A stretch of DNA of 20,973 nucleotides. Source: JAWLFY01 sp964462125. GTDB taxonomy: Bacteria > Planctomycetota > Planctomycetia > Pirellulales > Pirellulaceae. Shown one piece after another: positions 1-6,770 of the stretch. The notes below the pieces were generated by a model. It saw only the letters and a list, made by a program, of their open reading frames with translations, was not told where the DNA came from and searched no databases. The DNA lies in NCBI GenBank assembly GCA_964462125.1, contig CAYWXT010000079.1, positions 1 to 20,973 on the forward strand, read 5' to 3'. Positions within the stretch are counted from its first letter, which is position 1. Each line of letters begins with the position of its first letter. Made by a program: the position numbers and the translations under genes.

Positions 1-61
1 GCCGGGGGAGGATCCGCCCGAACGACCGGTCGTGGCCGTGGTCCCGCGCGGCGGCAGTCTA

Positions 62-382
62 TTATAGCGAATGTCCTGCTACGCGGTGAGGTGCCGGCAG
101 CGGTGCGCTCTTGGCATGGATCGGATAGACGTAGAGGGTGCCTGGCGGTGCAAACATCGGCGCGTTGCCGGGCGTCTTGCCCCGCCGACTGTGGCTGGCC
201 AAATCATTGTCGGCCAAATAGGCTTCGGTTTCGACAATCATTCCGCCGATCCACTCGCCCTGGAGCCGACGGAGCAGCAGCTTCCCCAGCAAGTCGCGAG
301 CGACCGTCTCGGTCGGCCGGAGATAAAACGATCGCGGCAGCTTCGTACGTGCCGCTGGGACCTTCAACACTTGAAACGACAT
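62..382 (-). pseudogene. 3-methyladenine DNA glycosylase (MPG/AAG family), 3'-truncated
   Basis: This 106-codon frame is the N-terminal half of an AAG/MPG-type alkylpurine DNA glycosylase, which excises alkylated or deaminated purines in base-excision repair. Visible family landmarks are FYLRPTETVARDLLGK (residues about 19-34), the catalytic-site segment IVETEAYL (49-56, catalytic Glu expected at 53), SHSRRGKTPGN (63-73) and MFAPPGTLYVYPIHAK (76-91). After residue 91 the similarity stops: the family normally continues into a GMxxCxNxV-like strand and about 90 more residues. Here 15 unrelated residues precede a TAA-TAG double stop. The other two minus-strand frames down to position 1 do not show the missing half either, so a simple frameshift does not restore it. 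The start at 382 lies only 21 bp from the divergent deaminase start. It is probably an inactive remnant. A family variant is unlikely because the DNA-binding core is incomplete. Confidence 0.7.
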
Positions 383-403
383 TACGAGTGAAAGGCATCG
401 GGG

Positions 404-1618
404 GTGGAACAGACTTCAGGACGAACGATCGCCGCGCGGTGGATCTTGCCCGTCTCGACGCCACCCATCTTGGGCGGTTGGCTTCGCCTGGTTGGTGGTC
501 GCGTCGTGGAGATCGGTCGGGGACCGCCGCCGCACGGCGCGGAGGACTTCGGCGATGTCGCCCTTTTGCCGGGATTGGTCAACGCCCACACGCACTTGGA
601 ATTCTCCGATCTGGAGCAACCGATCGGAAGGCCCGGAACGCCTCTGCATCACTGGATCGGGCAAGTCATCGCGGCGCGGGGGACGACCGATGAGCGTCGC
701 AAGCACGCGGCCATCACACGCGGCTTGGCCGAGTCGAAGGCTGCCGGAGTCCGCTTGCTCGGCGAGATCACAACCCCGCCGTGCAATTACGTGCTTCCCG
801 ATGAGAGCATTGACCTGGTCAGCTTTGCCGAAGTGATCGGGCTGAGCCCACAGCGGTGGCAGGAACGTTTCGCTGCCGCGCTCAAGCACCAAGGGCGTGA
901 CGAGCACCAAGGGCGAGCTGAGCATCGAGGGAAGATCGAGCGTACCGGTTGGAGTCCCCACGCGCCGTATTCCACGCAGCGGGGGGCAATCGCCCAATGC
1001 TTGGAGCACGCCGCCCGAGTGGGCAGCCCGGTGGCGATGCATGTCGCCGAATCGCCAGCGGAGCGGGAACTGCTCGAACAGGGGACAGGACCGTTTGCCG
1101 ACGCGCTGCGTGAACTCGGCGTCTGGCGGGAGGGGCTCTTTCCCTGGCCGCGGGAGCCGGTCGCCAGTTTGATCGACCAATTGGCCAGGGCGCCGCAAGC
1201 GTTGTTGGTTCATGGCAACGATCTTTGTGAGGCGGAAATCGAACGCATCCGGGGGCACGTCAACCTGACCGTCGTTTACTGTCCGCGGACCCATGCCCGT
1301 TTCGGCAATCCGCCCCACCCAATCGCGCGGCTGCTCGCTGCCGGGGTGCGAGTCGCCTTAGGAACCGACTCCCGGGCCAGCAATCCCGATTTGAATCTGT
1401 GGGGAGAGGTTCAGTGGTTGCTGCGGCATCGAACGGACCTGGATCCGTCGCGGGTACTTGAGATGGCGACACTTGCTGGTGCCGAGGCGCTGGGGCGTCG
1501 CGACGTGGGGCGGATCGAACCGGGCGGCCAACCCGGGTTATGTTTTCTTGAAACCGAGGCGAACGAGGTTGCCGGACTGTGGGAAGATTGTGCCCGCAGG
1601 CGTTTGCGTCCGGCGTGA
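404..1618 (+). CDS. Amidohydrolase-family deaminase (aminodeoxyfutalosine / SAH deaminase-like)
   Basis: A 404-residue metal-dependent amidohydrolase of the cytosine deaminase/TrzN-AtzB-MtaD branch. Metal and active-site motifs appear in order: NAHTHLE (60-66), SPHAPYS (184-190), MHVAES (212-217), LLVHGNDL (267-274), YCPRTHARFGNPPHP (292-306) and LGTDSRASNPDLNLW (319-333). Members hydrolyse an exocyclic amine of purine- or adenosine-like substrates in the cytoplasm. The closest recognisable role is aminodeoxyfutalosine deaminase (MqnX) of the futalosine menaquinone route, but S-adenosylhomocysteine or guanine deaminase cannot be excluded. The start is a GTG with only a weak purine stretch upstream. 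An in-frame run of three imperfect hexapeptides (HQGRDE, HQGRAE, HRGKIE; residues about 162-179) sits in the loop before SPHAPYS. The length is normal and all metal ligands are present, so the gene appears functional. It stands alone, divergent from the broken glycosylase. Confidence 0.85.
   Translation: MEQTSGRTIAARWILPVSTPPILGGWLRLVGGRVVEIGRGPPPHGAEDFGDVALLPGLVNAHTHLEFSDLEQPIGRPGTPLHHWIGQVIAARGTTDERRKHAAITRGLAESKAAGVRLLGEITTPPCNYVLPDESIDLVSFAEVIGLSPQRWQERFAAALKHQGRDEHQGRAEHRGKIERTGWSPHAPYSTQRGAIAQCLEHAARVGSPVAMHVAESPAERELLEQGTGPFADALRELGVWREGLFPWPREPVASLIDQLARAPQALLVHGNDLCEAEIERIRGHVNLTVVYCPRTHARFGNPPHPIARLLAAGVRVALGTDSRASNPDLNLWGEVQWLLRHRTDLDPSRVLEMATLAGAEALGRRDVGRIEPGGQPGLCFLETEANEVAGLWEDCARRRLRPA
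884..937 (+). repeat. Three imperfect 18-bp tandem repeats inside the deaminase gene
   Basis: Three consecutive 18-bp units (884-901, 902-919, 920-937) share the core GAGCACCAAGGGCG or close variants. They encode HQGRDE, HQGRAE and HRGKIE. The repeat length is a multiple of three, so the frame is kept. It lies in a surface-loop position ahead of a conserved active-site strand and is probably a lineage-specific slippage expansion. Confidence 0.75.
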
Positions 1619-1813
1619 GCTCCAGCTCCGGCCGATGCGGAGCCTAAGACGCCGTTTCAATGCATGGATGAACCTATTAGGGTCTGAGCCGGCGGCGCTA
1701 GGCCAATAGTTGGGGCACATGGAGCATGTCTACAGGCGGGCAGTAGGTGCTATTGTCTGGTCGTGGAATTGACGGGGTTTGGGATGAAGCATGGTGGCCC
1801 TCCTCGGGGCCCC

Positions 1814-1859
1814 ATCGCGGAACCCTCCCGCGGGATGCGGGAGGGTGATGAGGCGCGAT
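1814..1859. repeat. Two-tier GC-rich palindrome (REP-like or terminator-like)
   Basis: The inner stem pairs CCCTCCCGC (1823-1831) with GCGGGAGGG (1837-1845) perfectly across a 5-nt loop, with one further A-T pair outside. An outer stem pairs ATCGCG (1814-1819) with CGCGAT (1854-1859) across unequal bulges. A 5-bp GGCCC/GGGCC hairpin (1796-1811) sits just upstream. There is no T-run, so intrinsic termination is uncertain. The architecture resembles bacterial repetitive extragenic palindromes. Whether it is repeated in the genome cannot be seen here. Confidence 0.6.
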
Positions 1860-2300
1860 TGAGTTGGTCAACCGCGGAACCGCCAAACGGACATGTCGGG
1901 TGACCGTTGACCGCCGTCACGACATTTTCTGAGAGCCTGACTTGACTACCTTTGACGCAGCGCTATCGTTTACATCGTTGGCGGTCCCAACAACGAGGCT
2001 TCGTCGAATTCTGGCTGCGATCAACTCCAATGTTCCGCTTTGGTGTCGTTATCCAAGGGGGCTTCTCTCATCTTGGCAGTGGAGGCATTTCAAGGTGAAC
2101 GAGATGCACGTGGAATATTTTCCAGCGATCTACTCAGCCAATCCAATCGGAGTCTGACGGCACATGAGCAACCGCTCCTGATCCGTGCTGTCGAACAATA
2201 CGGTCGGTGTTCAATCGTCCGTTTTCTGGCTGTGTGTACCCACCGGCCAGTGAAAGAGCGCAATCGTCAGCAACAGCTGCACAAACCTCTGAGAGACAAC

Positions 2301-2308
2301 AAGGAAGA
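2301..2308 (+). promoter_or_regulatory. Ribosome binding site of the GH-GT2 fusion gene
   Basis: The purine-rich AAGGAAGAG stretch begins 14 bp before the ATG at 2315. This fixes the start at the ATG-ATG pair (2315/2318) rather than the upstream in-frame ATG at 2207, whose extra 36 residues look non-coding. Confidence 0.65.
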
Positions 2309-2314
2309 GAGTTT

Positions 2315-4909
2315 ATGATGCCACCGCAGGCCAATCTCGATCCGATAACGGTGGCGGGAAAGTATCTGGTCCAGGGGCGAGACAAGTATTACATCAAGGG
2401 GGTTTCGTATGGCCCTTTCGCACCCAATCGGCAGGGCGAGCCCTTTCCAGAGATCGAGCAACTGCGAGAAGATTTCTCCCATTTACGTAGTCTTGGGGGA
2501 AACGCCGTCCGGGTGTATTTTCCGCCCCCAATGTGGGTTCTCGACGAGGCGTCGGCGTATGGTCACAAGGTGCTGATCGACGTTCCCTGGGAAAAGCATC
2601 GTTGTTTTTTCGAAGACTGGGAGGCGCAGGCGAATGCACGGCGTCAGGTGACCGAAACGGCTCGTCGGGTAGACGGCCATTCGGGGGTGCTCGGCATCAG
2701 TGTGGTCAATGAAATCCCGGTTGATGTGGTTCGCTATTACGGTCGCCATCGGGTCGAGGCCTTTATTGATGAGTTGATCGATTCGGCCAAGCAGGTGAGT
2801 CCCGAACGCCTGATCACATTTGTGAACTTCCCGACGACCGAGTTCCTAACCCCGACACTGGGTGATTTTTGGACGTTCAATGTCTACGTGCACGACGAGC
2901 GAAAGCTGGGAGCCTATCTGGACCGCTTGCAGCACATCGCTGGGAATAAACCACTGGTGCTGGGCGAGTATGGCATCGACACCATACGGGAGGGAGAAGA
3001 GGAGCAGGCTCGGATGCTACAGATGCATGTCCAGCGCGGATTCCGGCACGGTTTGGCCGGTTCCTTTATCTTTGCGTACACCGACGACTGGTTTACCGGC
3101 GGACACCAGATTGACGATTGGGCATTTGGTTTGACCCGGCGGGACCGGAGCGAAAAGCCGTCGGCTGGCGTACTTCGTTCGACATGGCAGAGCGTGCCGC
3201 ACGGGGAGCAAAAACATTGGCCCAAGGTCTCGGTCGTCGTTTGCTCCTACAACGGTGCCACCACGTTGCGCGGCTGCCTCGAATCGTTGATGGCGGTGGA
3301 TTATCCTGACTACGAGGTGATCCTGGTCGATGACGGTTCGGGCGATGCCACTTCAAAAATCGCGGAAGAATTCCCTCAGGTGGTTTACCATCGACAGGAG
3401 AACCGGGGCCTGAGCGTCGCCCGGAACGTGGGGGCCGAGTTGTCCACCGGCGAGATCGTGGCCTACACCGACTCGGACTGCGAGGCGGACGCAGGCTGGC
3501 TGCGTTACATGGTGCAAGCGATGGAAGACCAGCAGGTCGAGGCGATCGGTGGACCGAACATCACGCCGCTTGATTCCAGTTGGACGGCGCGCTGCGTGGG
3601 CGCCAGTCCCGGGAATCCCAGTCACGTGATGCTGGACGACCAACACGCCGAGCACGTACCTGGCTGCAACATGGCGTTTCGCCGTTCGACGCTGCTCGGC
3701 ATTGGGGGATTCGACGCTCAGTTTCGACAAGCGGGGGACGACGTCGACATCTGCTGGCGCTTCTTGGACGCCGGTCTGCCCATCGGATTCGCTTCCGGGG
3801 CGATGGTGTGGCACCACCGGCGTCCTTCCGTGAAGGCCTATGTTCGGCAGCAGAAGGGCTATGGACGCAGTGAGGCGATGGTCCACTTCAAGCATCCGCA
3901 GAGGTGCGGGGCTTTCGGGCGCAGCAGCTGGCGCGGCATCATCTATGGCGACGGCGCCGTGGGTCTCCCCCTGATGCCGCAACGGATCTATCACGGTCAA
4001 TTCGGCACCGGGTTGTTCCAGTCAATCTATCGGAACAACGAGTGGGGTTTTTGGTCGGTTCTGGTATCGCTGGAGTGGCACTTGGTGGCGATTTTTTTGC
4101 TGTTCGTCTCGACCATGGCTTGGCCCCTGGTGATCGCTAGTGGACTGATGTGGGCGGGCACCCTGGCCATGGCGATCCGTTCGGCCTGGGTCGCTCCCCT
4201 GGCCCGTCGTCATCCGTGGTGGTGCCGTCCGCTGATTGCCTTCCTCTATCTCGTGCAGCCGATCCTTCGAGGGTGGTATCGACTGACCTACCTGCTTGCC
4301 AACAAGCGACTGCCGGTGCTGCCGCCATCTACCGAAGGCAGCGGTGCGCAACGAAAGTCGATTCGTTGGAATACATTGGATTTGTATTTTGATGACGAGC
4401 ACGAGAAAGGACGGGAGAACTTGCTGCCGGAAGTGATCCATCTGGCCCGCCGGATTCGGTGGAAGGGTGACTTCGATAATGCTTGGGCCGTTTGGGATGT
4501 GAAGCTTGTCGGTACCTGTTGGCACGACATCACGATTCGCACGGCTACCGAAGAGTTGGGCTGGCCGCGGCGATTCACGCGAGCCCGTTGTGCACTGAAG
4601 CTGACGCGTTTTGGCCGCGTGACCCTCGCCGCCGCGGCGGTCTGGCTTTTGGTGGCAGCCCTCAGTGGATCGCTGGTCGGTCTCGTCGTCGGCGGATTGG
4701 TCATGTTTGTCGCGCTGGCGGGGATTTATCATAGCCGCGAACGATGCCTCAGCACCGTCGCTCACCTGGTCAGTACCGCTGCCGCGGACGTCGGACTCGC
4801 CGAACCGCTGGCAGCGGAGGCCACCAGCGAGCCGGCGCACGATCCAGAGGAAATGGCAGGGGCGGTATGTGAATTCGCTGGCGAGAACCAAGCCGGCGTT
4901 GGCAATTGA
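2315..4909 (+). CDS. Glycoside hydrolase (GH2-type TIM barrel)–GT2 glycosyltransferase membrane fusion
   Basis: An 864-residue fusion protein. Residues about 10-290 form a clan-A-like TIM-barrel hydrolase resembling the GH2 catalytic domain. The acid/base Glu is in VVNEIP (E133), the nucleophile in LVLGEYGID (E218), and the barrel ends with FIFAYTDDW. Residues about 302-560 are a GT2 (GT-A fold) domain: PKVSVVVCSYNG (303-314), DDGSGD (339-344), metal-binding DSD (386-388), GDDVDICWRF (474-483) as the acceptor/base region, and QQKGYGRSE (512-520) in the QxxRW position. Hydrophobic segments follow at about 581-615 and 638-652. A charged soluble stretch with WAVWDVKLVG comes next, then two more helices at about 770-806. 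It is predicted to sit in the inner membrane and add sugars from an NDP-sugar. The hydrolase may trim or transglycosylate the product. It is 13 bp from the ABC exporter gene, in the same direction. The fusion architecture is known in bacterial genomes; its substrate is not known to me. Confidence 0.88.
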   Translation: MMPPQANLDPITVAGKYLVQGRDKYYIKGVSYGPFAPNRQGEPFPEIEQLREDFSHLRSLGGNAVRVYFPPPMWVLDEASAYGHKVLIDVPWEKHRCFFEDWEAQANARRQVTETARRVDGHSGVLGISVVNEIPVDVVRYYGRHRVEAFIDELIDSAKQVSPERLITFVNFPTTEFLTPTLGDFWTFNVYVHDERKLGAYLDRLQHIAGNKPLVLGEYGIDTIREGEEEQARMLQMHVQRGFRHGLAGSFIFAYTDDWFTGGHQIDDWAFGLTRRDRSEKPSAGVLRSTWQSVPHGEQKHWPKVSVVVCSYNGATTLRGCLESLMAVDYPDYEVILVDDGSGDATSKIAEEFPQVVYHRQENRGLSVARNVGAELSTGEIVAYTDSDCEADAGWLRYMVQAMEDQQVEAIGGPNITPLDSSWTARCVGASPGNPSHVMLDDQHAEHVPGCNMAFRRSTLLGIGGFDAQFRQAGDDVDICWRFLDAGLPIGFASGAMVWHHRRPSVKAYVRQQKGYGRSEAMVHFKHPQRCGAFGRSSWRGIIYGDGAVGLPLMPQRIYHGQFGTGLFQSIYRNNEWGFWSVLVSLEWHLVAIFLLFVSTMAWPLVIASGLMWAGTLAMAIRSAWVAPLARRHPWWCRPLIAFLYLVQPILRGWYRLTYLLANKRLPVLPPSTEGSGAQRKSIRWNTLDLYFDDEHEKGRENLLPEVIHLARRIRWKGDFDNAWAVWDVKLVGTCWHDITIRTATEELGWPRRFTRARCALKLTRFGRVTLAAAAVWLLVAALSGSLVGLVVGGLVMFVALAGIYHSRERCLSTVAHLVSTAAADVGLAEPLAAEATSEPAHDPEEMAGAVCEFAGENQAGVGN

Positions 4910-4922
4910 TTTGACCCCATCG

Positions 4923-6770
4923 ATGAAACCCCGGTTGACCTCGGCGAACCCAGCATCTTCCGGCATGGCGTCTCGGTATCGACGTCTGTTGGGATATGTC
5001 CTGCGCCAGCGTCGTTGGCTTGTGGCGATATTTTTGCTGACACTCACATCATCGGCCGCAGCCGCCCTGCTGCCCTGGCCGATGAAGCTGTTGGTGGATT
5101 ACGCGTTGGGTGATGCCGCGACGCCCGGACCGCTCACATGGTTGCTGGAGTCCGTCGGATTCGAGGCCACCCCTCGGGCGTTGGTCGTTCTGGCGGGCGT
5201 GTCGAGCCTGGGCCTGTTTTTCCTCACCAGTGCCCTCCACGTTGGCCTGAGCTTGTCGTGGAGCGTCGGCGGCCAGCGAATGGTCTACGCGCTGGCAGGG
5301 GATCTGTTCGCCCGCCTCCAGCGGCTTTCGTTGCTGTTCCATCACCGCCGCAGCGTCGGCGATTCGTTGAGTCGGCTGACCGAAGACAGCTGGTGCATCT
5401 ACTCGGTCGCCGATGGGTTGCTGATGGCGCCGATCCAGCAGATGATCACGCTGGGGGTCATGGTTTGCGTCGGGTTTGTACTTGATCCGATGTTGACGAT
5501 GCTGGCACTGACCGTTGCACCGTTCTTGGCGGTCACGTCCCGATTCTTTGGCAAGCGTTTGAAGCACCGCTCCAAATTGGGGCGCGAAGCCAAATCGAGG
5601 CTGATGAGTTTCGTGCATCAAACCTTGGGCGCCATACCGCTGGTGCAAACGTTCGCCACGGAGTCCCGCAATACCCAGAACTTTCGCGAGTTGGCGGACG
5701 ATGCTGCGGTGTTGGCCCAGCGCGGTAACTTGTTGGGAAGCGGCTATGGTCTGGCAAACGGGCTGATTACCACCAGCGGCATCGCGGTCGTGCTGTACGT
5801 TGGCGGATTGCGCGTTCTCAGCGGCGCGATCCCGCTGGGGACGTTGCTGGTCTTTCTGGCGTACGTGCGCCAGATGCAGGGGGCCACCGGTGGGCTGTTC
5901 AAAGTTTTCACGCAGTTGAAAAATGCCGAGGCCAGCATCGACCGGATCATGGAAGTCATGGAGTCCGACTCCATCGTCCCTGACCCTGCGCATCCGCGGC
6001 CCTTGGCGGCGCCACCGCAGCGCGGCCACGTTTCCCTTGAAGGGGTGACCTTTGGCTACGAACCCGACCATCCCGTTCTGCACCAAGTCACATTGGACGC
6101 GAGGCCGGGCCAGGTGGTGGCGCTGCTCGGACCGACCGGCGCCGGCAAGAGCACGCTGGTTTCATTGATCCCGCGTTTTTTTGACCCCTGGGAAGGGCGG
6201 GTCGCGTTGGATGGGGTGGACCTCCGTGAACTCAGTCTGAACGAACTGCGTTCGCAAATTTCAATCGTTCTCCAGGATCCCTTCCTGATGCCACTATCGG
6301 TGGCCGACAACATCGCTTACGGACGTCCCGACGCGAGCCGCGATCAAATCGTGCAAGCCGCGGTGGACGCCCAAGCGGATGCGTTCATTCGCCGCCTGCC
6401 GGAAGGCTACGACACGGTGATTGGCGAACAGGGAGCGACGCTCTCGGGCGGGGAACGCCAGCGTCTGTCGATTGCCCGGGCGCTTTTGAAGGACACGCCG
6501 GTGCTGATCTTGGACGAGCCCACCACCGCATTGGACACTCAAACCGAAGCGTCGCTCATCGCTGCCATTGAGCGGCTGATGCAGGGCCGGACCACTTTTA
6601 TCATCGCCCACCGCCTGTCGACGGTTCGCCATGCCGACCGAATCGCTGTGCTGGACCAGGGACGCTTGGTGGAAACAGGAACGCATGATGGCCTGTTGGC
6701 GACCGGCGGACTCTACCGACGGTTCCACGATCACCAGTTTGCCGGTCCGCATGGCAGGGACGTGGCATGA
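4923..6770 (+). CDS. ABC exporter 1 (MsbA/lipid-A-exporter-like, fused TMD-NBD)
   Basis: A 615-residue half-transporter with an N-terminal six-helix type IV exporter domain (about 22-335) and a C-terminal nucleotide-binding domain (about 368-600). ATPase motifs are complete: Walker A GPTGAGKST (403-411), Q-loop Q451, signature LSGGERQ (507-513), Walker B VLILDEP (527-533) and H-loop H563. Such proteins export lipids, lipid-linked glycans, peptides or drugs across the inner membrane using ATP. The ATG at 4923 lies 13 bp after the GH-GT2 stop. An ATG at 4965 is an alternative, and neither has a clear Shine-Dalgarno site. An upstream in-frame extension into the GH-GT2 gene is rejected as out-of-frame noise. 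It sits between the GT2 fusion and a second exporter, which suggests a glycan or glycolipid cargo. It is a diverged paralogue of the next gene; both could pair as a heterodimer, though each has intact ATP sites. Confidence 0.9.
   Translation: MKPRLTSANPASSGMASRYRRLLGYVLRQRRWLVAIFLLTLTSSAAAALLPWPMKLLVDYALGDAATPGPLTWLLESVGFEATPRALVVLAGVSSLGLFFLTSALHVGLSLSWSVGGQRMVYALAGDLFARLQRLSLLFHHRRSVGDSLSRLTEDSWCIYSVADGLLMAPIQQMITLGVMVCVGFVLDPMLTMLALTVAPFLAVTSRFFGKRLKHRSKLGREAKSRLMSFVHQTLGAIPLVQTFATESRNTQNFRELADDAAVLAQRGNLLGSGYGLANGLITTSGIAVVLYVGGLRVLSGAIPLGTLLVFLAYVRQMQGATGGLFKVFTQLKNAEASIDRIMEVMESDSIVPDPAHPRPLAAPPQRGHVSLEGVTFGYEPDHPVLHQVTLDARPGQVVALLGPTGAGKSTLVSLIPRFFDPWEGRVALDGVDLRELSLNELRSQISIVLQDPFLMPLSVADNIAYGRPDASRDQIVQAAVDAQADAFIRRLPEGYDTVIGEQGATLSGGERQRLSIARALLKDTPVLILDEPTTALDTQTEASLIAAIERLMQGRTTFIIAHRLSTVRHADRIAVLDQGRLVETGTHDGLLATGGLYRRFHDHQFAGPHGRDVA

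Larger units (their letters stand above)
1619..2314. other. Intergenic region of about 700 bp, no convincing gene
   Basis: The region lies between the deaminase stop and the GH-GT2 start. Short open frames here have no recognisable motifs, no good ribosome site and atypical composition, so none is called. A 6-bp stem (GCTCCG 1625-1630, CGGAGC 1638-1643, 7-nt loop) begins 6 bp after the deaminase stop. It has no T-run and is at best a weak terminator. The long GC-rich hairpin at 1814-1859 is listed separately. The rest may hold the promoter of the GH-GT2/ABC unit. A TTGACT (1942-1947) with TATCGT 16 bp further on is possible but too weak to call. Confidence 0.6.

Noticed and set aside
416..1318. 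Long minus-strand open frame opposite the deaminase
   Set aside because: Antisense shadow of a gene with all metal-binding motifs; product has no motifs and an Arg/Gly/Pro-rich composition.
1942..1969. TTGACT-16 bp-TATCGT as a promoter for the GH-GT2 unit
   Set aside because: The -10 match is poor and planctomycete promoters are not well described by this consensus; about 350 bp from the gene.
1942..2157. 71-codon plus-strand frame in the 700-bp gap
   Set aside because: TTG start, no ribosome site, no recognisable motif; likely chance.
2207..2314. Upstream extension of the GH-GT2 protein by 36 residues
   Set aside because: A good ribosome site precedes the ATG at 2315, and the extra residues resemble no signal or domain.
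4665..4922. 86-residue N-terminal extension of ABC exporter 1
   Set aside because: It overlaps the GH-GT2 gene out of frame and is unlike exporter N-termini; the ATG at 4923 fits the gap.
4022..5047. 341-codon minus-strand frame across the GH-GT2/ABC junction
   Set aside because: It crosses two genes with clear motifs on the other strand and has no family features.
5049..6086. 345-codon minus-strand frame inside ABC exporter 1
   Set aside because: His/Gln/Arg-rich antisense product opposite a motif-complete exporter.
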